43,932 nucleotides of DNA, taken from the NCBI GenBank assembly GCA_030617565.1, contig JAUWVE010000001.1, forward strand, positions 1 to 43,932, given 5' to 3'. Positions 25,712-33,090 of the stretch are shown piece by piece (the first letter of the stretch is position 1; each line of letters starts with the position of its first letter). The stretch is from Gammaproteobacteria bacterium (GTDB lineage Bacteria > Pseudomonadota > Gammaproteobacteria > BMS3Bbin11). A program made the position numbers and the translations under genes. A model generated the notes under the pieces. That model was not told the DNA's origin. It saw only the letters and a program-made list of their open reading frames with translations, and searched no databases.

Positions 25712-26601
25712 TAGAAATTAGAACATCTGAGAATTTGCCCGATTTAACCCCTCGCCAGGAGGTCTGCTATAAATTACGCGTAAATCACAGTGCGATGGTG
25801 GCCCTTTTTGTCCTCCTGCTTTTGATCACAGGTGCCATATTGGCACCGCTGATTGCACCTCATGACCCGTATGAACAATATACCGATACCCTGCTTGCAC
25901 CGCCCTACCTGGCAGCAGATAGTAAATCGGGTTTCTTACTGGGAACCGATGACCTGGGACGCGACATGTTTTCACGGCTGCTGTATGGCGCACGGTATTC
26001 ATTATTTCTTGGCTTCGCAATCGTCGTTTTCTCTCTTGTTTTCGGGGTGATGATTGGTGCTATTGCCGGTATGAAACGCGGCCTGACAGAGACGGTGATC
26101 CTGCGTCTGATGGATATCATGCTAGCCGTCCCCGCTATTTTATTGGCGATAATCATCGTAGCGATACTGGGGGCCAGCCTGGTAAACGCTGCATTAGCCG
26201 TCAGTATTGTACTGTTGCCACATTTTGTACGGATAACTCGCGCAGCGGTAATAGCTGAAATGAACAGGGAATATGTCCTTGCTTCACAACTGGACGGTAG
26301 CAGGGGGTGGCGTTTATTTTTCCAGACTATACTTCCCAACATTTCAGCGCCACTAATCGTTCAGGCAACACTTTCTTTCTCCAATGCGATTCTGGACATT
26401 GCCGCGCTGGGCTTTCTGGGGCTGGGGGCACAACCGCCGATCCCGGAGTGGGGTACTTTATTGTCATCCTCGCGTGAGTTGATTGAGGTGGCTCCCTGGA
26501 CAGTGACATTACCCGGTCTGGCGATTCTTGTTACCGTGCTGGCCAGTAATATACTCGGTGATGGTCTGCGCGATGCGCTGGATCCAAAGGTGGACGCATA
26601 A
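25708..26601 (+). CDS. dppC: Dipeptide ABC transporter permease DppC
   Basis: Second inner-membrane permease of the importer, 297 residues (E. coli DppC 300). The N-terminal helix (HSAMVALFVLLLLITGAILAPLIAPHDPY) is followed by the LLGTDDLGRDMFSRLLYGAR motif characteristic of DppC/OppC proteins. The EAA-type loop is NREYVLASQLDGS, and LGFLGLGAQPPIPEWG lies near the end. It overlaps dppB by 4 bases and dppD by 1 base, so dppB-dppF is a tightly coupled operon. Confidence 0.95.
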   Translation: MIEIRTSENLPDLTPRQEVCYKLRVNHSAMVALFVLLLLITGAILAPLIAPHDPYEQYTDTLLAPPYLAADSKSGFLLGTDDLGRDMFSRLLYGARYSLFLGFAIVVFSLVFGVMIGAIAGMKRGLTETVILRLMDIMLAVPAILLAIIIVAILGASLVNAALAVSIVLLPHFVRITRAAVIAEMNREYVLASQLDGSRGWRLFFQTILPNISAPLIVQATLSFSNAILDIAALGFLGLGAQPPIPEWGTLLSSSRELIEVAPWTVTLPGLAILVTVLASNILGDGLRDALDPKVDA

Positions 26602-27602
26602 TGTGCGACCTGCCAGTCCTGCTGGAAGTGGATGACCTGAATGTTGATTTCGAACTGCGCGGTGTGAGCGTACAGGCTGTTCAATCTGTTTCTCTAAAAG
26701 TTTCTGCCGGTGAGACAGTGGGGATAGTAGGGGAATCGGGGTCTGGTAAAAGTGTGACCTCGTTGGCCATCATGGGATTGATCAAAGAGCCCGGTATTCT
26801 GCGCTCGGGCTCGGTCAGGATATTTGGTGAGGATATGCTTAAACTATCCAGCCGCCAGCGTAGAAAATATCTGGGCAGAGACATTTCGATGATCTTCCAG
26901 GAGCCAACAGAAAGTCTCAACCCCGTTTTCACCATTGCCCGGCAGATTGACGAAGTACTGAAAAGTCATTCAAGTATGAGTCGCCGGCAACGAAAAGACC
27001 GTGTGCTGGAATTGATGAAGATTGTCGGCATGCCGGAGCCAGAGAAAACCCTGCGTTCATGGCCGCATCAGCTGTCAGGCGGTATGAACCAGCGCGTTAT
27101 GATTGCGATGGCAATTGCATGCAATCCTTTGTTATTAATTGCGGATGAGCCGACCACCGCACTGGATGTCACTGTGCAGGAGCAGATTCTTCATCTACTG
27201 CGCCGTCTGCAGCAGGAAAATAACATGGGAATGATTTTTATTACTCATGACCTGTCTGTGGTATCAACAATCGCAGATAAAATTATCGTTATGTATGCCG
27301 GTCAGGTAGTAGAGGTATGTGACACTGATGATTTGTTTCTGCAGGCATTGCATCCCTACACTGAAGCATTACTGAAAAGCCTGCCTGAAAATTATTCAGC
27401 AATTAACAGGCGCATGGAAAATATTAAAGGTACACCGCCAGCAGTAGGAGAGAGACTGCCGGGATGCAGCTTTCAACCTCGTTGCAACTATGCTCGTGAA
27501 CTATGCAGTCAGCAGAAGCCTGTACTGAATGCCATCGATAAGTATTCATCGCGCAGAGTACGATGTTTTTACCCACTCGACAACGATTCCAGGAATACCT
27601 GA
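26601..27602 (+). CDS. dppD: Dipeptide ABC transporter ATP-binding protein DppD
   Basis: One of two cytoplasmic ATPases of the importer, 333 residues. Walker A is GESGSGKS at 44-51, the signature is LSGGMNQRV, Walker B is LLIADEPTTALD, and the switch His is in ITHDLSVV. The C-terminal oligopeptide-transporter domain has the usual Cys set (GCSFQPRCNYARELC and a later RCFYP), which in this family can hold an iron-sulfur cluster. The start overlaps the dppC stop (TAATG) and its own stop overlaps the dppF start (TGATG). Confidence 0.95.
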   Translation: MCDLPVLLEVDDLNVDFELRGVSVQAVQSVSLKVSAGETVGIVGESGSGKSVTSLAIMGLIKEPGILRSGSVRIFGEDMLKLSSRQRRKYLGRDISMIFQEPTESLNPVFTIARQIDEVLKSHSSMSRRQRKDRVLELMKIVGMPEPEKTLRSWPHQLSGGMNQRVMIAMAIACNPLLLIADEPTTALDVTVQEQILHLLRRLQQENNMGMIFITHDLSVVSTIADKIIVMYAGQVVEVCDTDDLFLQALHPYTEALLKSLPENYSAINRRMENIKGTPPAVGERLPGCSFQPRCNYARELCSQQKPVLNAIDKYSSRRVRCFYPLDNDSRNT

Positions 27603-28543
27603 TGCCCGCTCTGCTTAGTGTTCGAAAAATATCAAAATCCTATAAGGAAAACACTGGTGTTTTTGCTACAGGAAAAAAGATAGTGTTGGACAAAGTAAGC
27701 TTCGAACTTGAATCAGCACAAATCCTCGCCGTAGTCGGTGAGTCGGGATCGGGTAAATCTACCCTGGCAAGACAGATAGTGATGCTTGAACATCCGGATA
27801 GTGGTGAAATATTGCTTCATGGCGAGTCACTGCAGTCTGAAGCAAGGGTGCACCAAAAAATTAGAATGATTTTCCAGAACCCTGCGGCTTCATTAAATCC
27901 ACACAAACGTATCTATCAACAACTTGAAGAACCTTTAATAAATAATACGGCTTTGTCCCAATCCGAACGCAGTAGCAGGATTAAGCAAAGCCTCGAACGC
28001 GTAGGAATGGGTGCAGATCAGGTGTCGCGTTACCCGCATATGTTTTCCGGTGGTCAGCGCCAGCGTATCGCTATTGCCAGGGCACTCATTGTTAACCCTG
28101 AAATTATAGTGGCAGATGAAGCGGTCTCTGCGCTTGATGTCTCTGTGCAGGCCCAGGTCCTTAATTTGATACTGGATCTGAAAGATGAGATGCGAATGTC
28201 ATGGTTATTTATTACGCATGATATCAGCGTGGTAAATGTTATTGCAGACAGGGTGATGGTGCTCTATGCAGGCAAGGTGATGGAAATAGGTAGTGTAAAA
28301 GATGTACTGGAAAACCCGCTCCATCCTTACACCAGAAAACTTCTCCAATGTGTGCCAAAGGTGGGCACCCAACTGAAAATTATTTCTACTGAAGGAATGC
28401 CATATCCGAGTGCTGTCTTCCCATCAATGGGATCCGGTTGTGTTTACAGAAACAGATGTCCGTTGGTAGATAAAATCTGTGGAGAAACTGAACCACCAAT
28501 GATTAGTTCAGCAAGACAGTCAGTGGCATGTTTTAAAGTGTGA
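27602..28543 (+). CDS. dppF: Dipeptide ABC transporter ATP-binding protein DppF
   Basis: Second ATPase of the importer, 313 residues from ATG 27602, which overlaps the dppD stop by one base. An in-frame extension further upstream is possible but lies wholly within dppD. Walker A is GESGSGKST at 46-54, the signature is FSGGQRQRIA, and Walker B is IIVADEAVSALD, with DEA where DEP is usual. SVQAQVLNLILDL is typical of DppF/OppF. The C-terminal oligopeptide domain with Cys residues (GCVYRNRCPLVDKIC) is complete. It ends the operon; the next gene is convergent after 22 bases, with no clear terminator. Confidence 0.95.
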   Translation: MPALLSVRKISKSYKENTGVFATGKKIVLDKVSFELESAQILAVVGESGSGKSTLARQIVMLEHPDSGEILLHGESLQSEARVHQKIRMIFQNPAASLNPHKRIYQQLEEPLINNTALSQSERSSRIKQSLERVGMGADQVSRYPHMFSGGQRQRIAIARALIVNPEIIVADEAVSALDVSVQAQVLNLILDLKDEMRMSWLFITHDISVVNVIADRVMVLYAGKVMEIGSVKDVLENPLHPYTRKLLQCVPKVGTQLKIISTEGMPYPSAVFPSMGSGCVYRNRCPLVDKICGETEPPMISSARQSVACFKV

Positions 28544-28565
28544 TAGAGGCATTCCTGCAGGTACT

Positions 28566-29537
28566 TTAAAGACTGTCATCACGCCAACGACGCAGTGAGA
28601 TGGCCATGCCGGTAAAGAAGAAACCGATGAGCAGACCCATCCATACTTTAACATTCATAAAGAAACTGAGAATATCATCAATCGAGGGTACACTTATGCC
28701 GGCCGACATATTAAAGCCCGGCAGCTGCTGCTCATTCAGGCTGTAATTATAAGCCATCAGACTGCTCTCATTACCAAGCTGCATCGACATAATCCCCAAT
28801 GGTAGCCGTTCCAGCAGAATCTCGGAAATACCTGTCCCCAGCATGAAGCTGCTGTCAATAAAAACAAGTATCACGGGTATCAGAACGGCAACGATTATGG
28901 GCGGCTTACGGCACCAGACGGAGCAGAACAACAACCAGCCCATAACAGGAAAATACCAGATAGTCTGTTGTATAAGTAAAAATATTGAAAACATCGATAA
29001 ACCGGACACATCAGTCTGCTGCCACAATAAATCCGCAGCATATTGATTTTTGTAAAAGACCAGGCTTTGTATTGCCAGTGTCATGAAATTTGCCAGCGCA
29101 GTGGTAATAAATATGATGACTGGAATAATGATGACCGCAATCGTAAGCTTGGAAAGCACGGTCTGTTTATTTGAAACCGGTAAAGATTTCCAGAACAGGA
29201 TAGTGCGATCCTTACGTTCGCCATAAAGACTATCAAGCAGATAGAAAAACATCACAATCAGGAGTACGGAATTAATGATCATTCCGGTGGTAATCATGGT
29301 GCTGTTGATGATGGCCGTTTGCTGGCCTGGCTTCAGTTGTGTGAAAAATCCGAGATAACTGCTCAGCGAGCGGACTTCTTCTCCATTGACAATGCTTAAT
29401 GTCCCGGTAGAATTACTCAAAAGAAAAATAAAGGCAAGATTAGCCAGCAGGACAAAGGCGAGCAAGGTTATAGGAACTCCCTTCAGGCTTGTATGCTCCC
29501 ATAACTCGCGCCGCAGCAAAGTAGTAAAGCTATGCAT
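28566..29537 (-). CDS. ABC-2 type transporter permease
   Basis: The 323-residue protein has about six hydrophobic segments, a cytoplasmic start (MHSFTTLLRRELWEH) and the pattern of ABC-2 exporters: LLRRELWE, then YGERKDRTILFWKSLPVSN, where the long cytoplasmic loop meets the ATPase. The ATG at 29537 is chosen because it overlaps the upstream ATPase gene by 8 bases; longer in-frame readings run inside that gene and are unlikely. It pairs with that ATPase as a two-gene exporter. The substrate is unknown; homologous pairs include antibiotic and bacitracin-type exporters. Confidence 0.85.
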   Translation of the reverse strand: MHSFTTLLRRELWEHTSLKGVPITLLAFVLLANLAFIFLLSNSTGTLSIVNGEEVRSLSSYLGFFTQLKPGQQTAIINSTMITTGMIINSVLLIVMFFYLLDSLYGERKDRTILFWKSLPVSNKQTVLSKLTIAVIIIPVIIFITTALANFMTLAIQSLVFYKNQYAADLLWQQTDVSGLSMFSIFLLIQQTIWYFPVMGWLLFCSVWCRKPPIIVAVLIPVILVFIDSSFMLGTGISEILLERLPLGIMSMQLGNESSLMAYNYSLNEQQLPGFNMSAGISVPSIDDILSFFMNVKVWMGLLIGFFFTGMAISLRRWRDDSL

Positions 29538-30390
29538 GATGACTGCCTTTGACGGCGGCAACGAACAGGTCAGCCAGGTGCGGTGTCGATACCTCACCAA
29601 ATTCATGCAGGCGGTGGGCGTCCGTATTCTCGAAAATCATCAGGGCTTCATTCAACAGGTCTTTTTCGTAAAGCGGATTTAATTTACGGGCCTGTTCTGC
29701 TTTTTCTTTTGCTGTTTTAAGCTGTACATAGTGATTGCCGATCTCATCAATGGGCATGTTGATGACGATTTTGCCCTTGTTTATGATCATTATGTCAGTG
29801 AGGATGTGCTCAATCTCTTCTATCTGATGGGTGGTGATGAGTATGGTTCGCTGCTGGTCAAAATATTCATTCAACAACTGATCGTAAAATTCAGTGCGAT
29901 AGATAATATCAAGGCCAAGTGTCGGTTCATCCAGCACCAGCATGCGGGCATTGATACCCATAACTATGGCAAGATGCAATTGTGTTTTCATGCCTTTGGA
30001 GAGCTGCTTGATGCGGTGCGACTTGCTGATGTCGGTGCGGGCAAGAAAGTTCAGTGACTTGCGAAGATCATAGGACGGGTGAGTAGATACCATTAAATCA
30101 AGCAGTTGATCTACGCGAATCCATTCCGGTAAGGAGGCTACATCAGAAATATAACTGATGTCATGCATCAGCTGGGCCCGTTCAATACGCGGGTTTCGTC
30201 CAAATACTTCAAGTTCACCGCGGTATTTTATCAATCCCAGAATTGCCTTCAGTGTCGTCGATTTCCCCGCTCCATTGGGGCCGACAAGGCCAACGATACG
30301 GCCGGGTTTTATCTCAAAATCAACATGATCCACAGCGCGGAAACGACCATAATATTTTGTCAGACCTTTGGCTGTGACCAGGGCTTTCAT
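29530..30390 (-). CDS. ABC-2 exporter ATP-binding protein
   Basis: The 286-residue ATPase has Walker A GPNGAGKST at 37-45, signature LSKGMKTQL, Walker B MLVLDEPTLGLD, and the switch His in ITTHQIEE. The SKGMK form of the signature and the C-terminal extension place it with the YtrB/CcmA-like ATPases of ABC-2 exporters. It starts at ATG 30390 and is followed with an 8-base overlap by its permease. No GntR-type regulator, which often accompanies this class, is present. It is divergent from an alpha/beta hydrolase gene. Confidence 0.9.
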   Translation of the reverse strand: MKALVTAKGLTKYYGRFRAVDHVDFEIKPGRIVGLVGPNGAGKSTTLKAILGLIKYRGELEVFGRNPRIERAQLMHDISYISDVASLPEWIRVDQLLDLMVSTHPSYDLRKSLNFLARTDISKSHRIKQLSKGMKTQLHLAIVMGINARMLVLDEPTLGLDIIYRTEFYDQLLNEYFDQQRTILITTHQIEEIEHILTDIMIINKGKIVINMPIDEIGNHYVQLKTAKEKAEQARKLNPLYEKDLLNEALMIFENTDAHRLHEFGEVSTPHLADLFVAAVKGSHHA

Positions 30391-30426
30391 CTAGAGTTTT
30401 GCGGTAATGTATAACATGATGCGAAT

Positions 30427-30455
30427 ATTATAGCTTACTGTTGCCTGTTAGACAG
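30427..30455 (-). promoter_or_regulatory. Candidate promoter of the ABC-2 exporter pair
   Basis: On the reverse strand CTGTCT (30450-30455), a 17-base spacer and a perfect TATAAT (30427-30432) stand about 37 bases before the ATPase start. The -35 box is weak (three of six). Confidence 0.3.
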
Positions 30456-30470
30456 AAAAGGATGATTACC

Positions 30471-31367
30471 ATGATGGAGATGTCGGCTGCAGATGTACTT
30501 TTGAAAGGCTTGTCACTGCCCGTGAAGCAAAAGTTTGTTGAGCTGGCAGGCGCGCAGCTGAATATACTGGAATGGGGGGATCCGACACGGCCCGGCTTGT
30601 TGTTTTTACATGGTGGGGCAGCCCATGCCGGATGGTGGCGATTTATCGCACCTTTTTTCCTTCCTGACTATCATTGCATCGCAGTTGATATCAGCGGCCA
30701 CGGTGATAGTGCCAGGCGGTCAGAATATACACCTGTTCTGTGGAGCGAAGAAGTGCTTGCGCTGGTCCGTGACCGGTCACTTTTTACCAATACTCCGGTC
30801 ATTATCGGCCATAGCATGGGTGGCCTGATTGGTAGCAGAGTGGCTGTAGTGCTTGCTAAAGAATTGCCTGGACTGGTGATTGTCGACTCTTCCGTGCGAC
30901 CACATAAGCCTAACCATCCGGCTGAGGGGAATTCAAATATAAGAAGCAAAGGCTCAAATCTTCTGGGGCGAAAAAGAATCTATGAAAGTAGCCAGCAGGC
31001 TCGGGCCAGATTTCGCCTTATCCCGCCTCAGCCATGCAAAAATGAAGTGCTGCTGGAGTATATTGCCGCAAATTCAATTCGAAAGATGGATGACGGCTGG
31101 AGCTGGAAATATGACCCGCATGCTTTTCGAAATCTGCAGCCGGTATCAATATTTGATCAGCTAAAAAAAATCGCATGCCCAACAGCAATTATTTTTGCTC
31201 AGCATAGCAGGATACTTGATAGAGAAACGGCAGAAAATATGAGAGACGAGATCAGAAATTCCTTGGACGTGATTGAAATTGCTGACGCTCACCATCACAT
31301 CATGCTGGACCAGCCAATAGTGTTGATAGAGGAACTAAAGAGGATATTGAAAATCTGGAAGTACTAA
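30471..31367 (+). CDS. Alpha/beta hydrolase
   Basis: The 298-residue hydrolase has LLFLHGGAAHAGWWR (oxyanion region), DISGHGDSARR, the nucleophile elbow GHSMGG with Ser115, and a likely catalytic His in DAHHHIMLDQP near the C-terminus; an Asp in the preceding strand-loop region (ILDRET) completes a plausible triad. The substrate cannot be told. The ATG at 30471 is preferred because AAGGA lies about 8 bases upstream; an in-frame ATG at 30462 would overlap that site. It is divergent from the ABC-2 exporter and followed by a 688-base gap of repeats and a decayed gene. Confidence 0.85.
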   Translation: MMEMSAADVLLKGLSLPVKQKFVELAGAQLNILEWGDPTRPGLLFLHGGAAHAGWWRFIAPFFLPDYHCIAVDISGHGDSARRSEYTPVLWSEEVLALVRDRSLFTNTPVIIGHSMGGLIGSRVAVVLAKELPGLVIVDSSVRPHKPNHPAEGNSNIRSKGSNLLGRKRIYESSQQARARFRLIPPQPCKNEVLLEYIAANSIRKMDDGWSWKYDPHAFRNLQPVSIFDQLKKIACPTAIIFAQHSRILDRETAENMRDEIRNSLDVIEIADAHHHIMLDQPIVLIEELKRILKIWKY

Positions 31368-31379
31368 AGACAGAAAAAT

Positions 31380-31570
31380 GTTAACCGCGAAGACGCTAAG
31401 GGCGCAAAGATTTTTTCAATTACTAACTGCTATCCCGTTTGTAGGTCCGAATTCATTCGGACACAACGAAACGTCTTGTTTACTGATCTTGCGAATGAAT
31501 TCGCACCTACATTTTGAAAACTGTTTTTAGCTAAATACCAGATTGCGTTCTTTACGCCTTCGCGGTTAAC
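31380..31570. repeat. Composite inverted repeat with octad arms
   Basis: The outer arms are exact 13-base complements: GTTAACCGCGAAG at 31380-31392 and CTTCGCGGTTAAC at 31558-31570. Read inward, each arm continues as loose 8-base units of the form NNCGNAAG (CCGCGAAG, ACGCTAAG; and CCGCGAAG, GCGTAAAG on the other strand). A REP-type pair is nested inside. The right arm supplies the last codons of the decayed thioredoxin-like reading frame. Confidence 0.75.
31441..31510. repeat. REP-type palindrome pair, copy A
   Basis: GTAGGTCCGAATTCATTCGG at 31441, followed by AC, and GCGAATGAATTCGCACCTAC at 31491-31510 face each other. Each contains its own palindrome around GAATTCATTC or GAATGAATTC, and the outer GTAGGT/ACCTAC pair as well. 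The same pair occurs in opposite orientation at 37307-37384. The design resembles the BIME arrangement of REP sequences. Confidence 0.8.
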
Positions 31571-31814
31571 AGATTTTGAAGTTTATTTATCAGGCCATTT
31601 TTTTCTTCTGGGAAGCTCATAAAGCTCACCCGTATTTCCCAGTAAATCAACGGGTACTCACTGCATAGCTTAACCAGACGGGCATCAGCATCATGCAGGG
31701 CGCGGCTTTGGCCGACCAGAAATTTACCAGAATGGGCCCCTTATCTGAATTCACCAGTACCAGTTCATCGGATTCAGTACCTTTCAGGTCGAAAATATGA
31801 AGTGAAATTGTCAT
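31552..31814 (-). pseudogene. Decayed thioredoxin-like gene
   Basis: From ATG 31814 the reverse strand reads MTISLHIFDLKGTE, then GPILVNFWSAKAAPCMMLMP, then a stop about 45 codons in. The frame continues in another phase as CRLVKLCSEYPLIYW and so on to a stop at 31552. ILVNFW...PC..LMP and the later L-V-K-L-C-S-E-Y-P resemble the first half of a thioredoxin fold (VLVDFWAxWCxPC). The first active-site Cys is replaced (AAPC), there is a frameshift near 31680, and the cis-Pro half is missing. The end is formed by repeat sequence. I treat it as a remnant. Confidence 0.5.
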
Positions 31815-31878
31815 CCAGGAAGAAATAATAAAGCATAATTTTAATGCTAGATAGTTTATATCATATTGATGTTGTTTA

Positions 31879-31938
31879 TTAATAAATATTTATTAAGTAA
31901 TTGAAAAATATAGTAATATGTTGTTATTATTAATAATA
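31879..31938. other. AT-rich block with two perfect palindromes
   Basis: Between the thioredoxin-like remnant and the IscR-like promoter the sequence is almost pure A/T. It holds an 18-base perfect palindrome (TTAATAAATATTTATTAA, 31879-31896) and a 14-base one (TATTATTAATAATA, 31925-31938). These could be an UP element, an IHF/H-NS-type region, or drift in a non-coding gap. Nothing else is seen in 31815-31975. Confidence 0.4.
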
Positions 31939-31975
31939 TACTCACCAAATAATTGCCACTTAAACATTCTGGTTA

Positions 31976-32004
31976 TTGACAGTAGAGGGTTCTTCTCATA
32001 CAAT
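31976..32004 (+). promoter_or_regulatory. Sigma70 promoter of the IscR-like gene
   Basis: A perfect TTGACA (31976-31981), a 17-base spacer and TACAAT (31999-32004, five of six) form the best promoter in the window. Transcription would begin near 32011, giving a leader of about 45 bases. Confidence 0.75.
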
Positions 32005-32027
32005 AACCAACTAATATAGTCAGGAAT
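32003..32027 (+). promoter_or_regulatory. Type 1 IscR-like operator overlapping the promoter
   Basis: The 25 bases from ATAACC, through AACTAATATAGTC, to AGGAAT fit the remembered type 1 IscR consensus (ATA-S-YY-GACT-R-WWW-Y-AGTC-RR-S-TAT) with about four mismatches. The site covers the end of the -10 box and the start point, the place expected for repression of an isc promoter by cluster-loaded IscR. Confidence 0.6.
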
Positions 32028-32028
32028 A

Positions 32029-32044
32029 GATACCGTTAGGTATC
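32029..32044. promoter_or_regulatory. Small perfect inverted repeat before the ribosome site
   Basis: GATACC and GGTATC flank GTTA immediately before the CAGGAGAG Shine-Dalgarno of the IscR-like gene. In the transcript it would be a 6-bp stem; in DNA it could be half of another operator. Confidence 0.4.
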
Positions 32045-32055
32045 AGGAGAGTCAT

Positions 32056-32544
32056 ATGAGATTATCGTCAAAAGGTCAGATAGCTATTTCAGGCATGATG
32101 TTTCTTGCAATAAATGGCAAAGGGCGAGCAATGACAGCGGCTCAAATCGCAACAGATCAGGATATTTCTGTCTCTTATATCGAACAGCTTTTTGCAAATT
32201 TAAGAGAGAGTGAACTTATTGAGGGTGTACGCGGGCCGGGTGGTGGTTACAGGCTGGCTTTAGACCCCGCAGATATATCTGTGGCGGACATCGTTACATC
32301 TGTTGATGACCGTACTTATACTATGCGTGAAACCGTCATCCCGCATTATGGCGACAACGTTCGTTACTTAAGTCAGATGATGTGGAGTTCGTTGAGCCGG
32401 AGTATTTATCAGTTTCTGCACAATATTTCACTGAAAGAGTGCATCGAACGGCTGGATGATGGCGATGCTATCAGTGATGTGCATGCAGGTATATTACAGT
32501 CTGCACAAGCAGGATCATATTCAGGTTTAAGAGAAGCCGGTTAG
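32056..32544 (+). CDS. Rrf2-family IscR-like regulator lacking the cluster ligands
   Basis: The 162-residue protein matches IscR in length and in the DNA-binding half: MRLSSKGQIAISGM, QDISVSYIEQLFANLRESELI and VRGPGGGYRLALDP. In the region that binds the 2Fe-2S cluster it aligns to E. coli IscR without gaps, but the three Cys (92, 98, 104) and His107 are replaced by Glu, Tyr, Tyr and Gln. The only Cys lies later, in SLKECIERL. By sequence it therefore should not hold the cluster in the IscR way. It has its own strong promoter, a type 1-like operator and AGGAGA before ATG 32056. iscU follows 87 bases downstream. It may be a cluster-independent paralogue or have other ligands. Confidence 0.85.
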   Translation: MRLSSKGQIAISGMMFLAINGKGRAMTAAQIATDQDISVSYIEQLFANLRESELIEGVRGPGGGYRLALDPADISVADIVTSVDDRTYTMRETVIPHYGDNVRYLSQMMWSSLSRSIYQFLHNISLKECIERLDDGDAISDVHAGILQSAQAGSYSGLREAG

Positions 32545-32631
32545 AAAATCACACAGCTAAAATTATATTTTACTGCTATAATAAGCAAAATCTTATATAA
32601 CCATTTTAAGTAAGAGTATACGGAGTAAATC

Positions 32632-33027
32632 ATGGCCTATAGTGAAAAAGTACTGGATCATTATGAAAATCCCAGAAATGTCGGGACGCTGGACAAGGAT
32701 TCTCCAAATGTAGGTACCGGGATGGTCGGTGCTCCTGCTTGTGGCGATGTCATGCGTTTACAGATCCAGATTGATGACAACGGTGTGATCGAAGACGCCA
32801 AATTCAAAACCTACGGCTGTGGTTCAGCCATTGCATCAAGTTCATTGGTAACTGAATGGATGAAAGGGAAAACCCTGGATGAAGCGGGTGAGATCAAAAA
32901 TTCAGCAATTGCTGAAGAACTGGCTCTGCCTCCAGTCAAAATTCATTGCTCAGTACTGGCCGAAGACGCGATTACTGCCGCTATTGCCGATCTGAAGGAA
33001 AAATCAGGTAAAGCTGTAGCTGCCTGA
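32632..33027 (+). CDS. iscU: Iron-sulfur cluster scaffold IscU
   Basis: Scaffold on which 2Fe-2S and 4Fe-4S clusters are assembled from sulfur delivered by IscS. The 131-residue protein is nearly identical in pattern to E. coli IscU: Cys37 and Asp39 in GAPACGDVM, Cys in YGCGSAIASSSLVTEW, and LPPVKIHCS with the HscA-binding LPPVK, His and the third Cys. All functional residues are intact. The usual iscS lies neither before nor after it, and iscA, hscBA and fdx are absent; a terminator follows. IscS and the chaperones must come from elsewhere, or the scaffold is a second copy. Confidence 0.97.
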   Translation: MAYSEKVLDHYENPRNVGTLDKDSPNVGTGMVGAPACGDVMRLQIQIDDNGVIEDAKFKTYGCGSAIASSSLVTEWMKGKTLDEAGEIKNSAIAEELALPPVKIHCSVLAEDAITAAIADLKEKSGKAVAA

Positions 33028-33050
33028 TCCATACAACCGGAATATAAAAA

Positions 33051-33081
33051 GCCGCTGTGTATCTTACAGCGGCTTTTTTTT
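33051..33081 (+). terminator. Rho-independent terminator after iscU
   Basis: GCCGCTGT and ACAGCGGC form a perfect 8-bp stem around a 7-base loop, followed by eight T and preceded by five A. It ends the iscR-like/iscU transcript 24 bases after the stop. truD begins 10 bases later. Confidence 0.92.
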
Positions 33082-33090
33082 GTCTGACAT

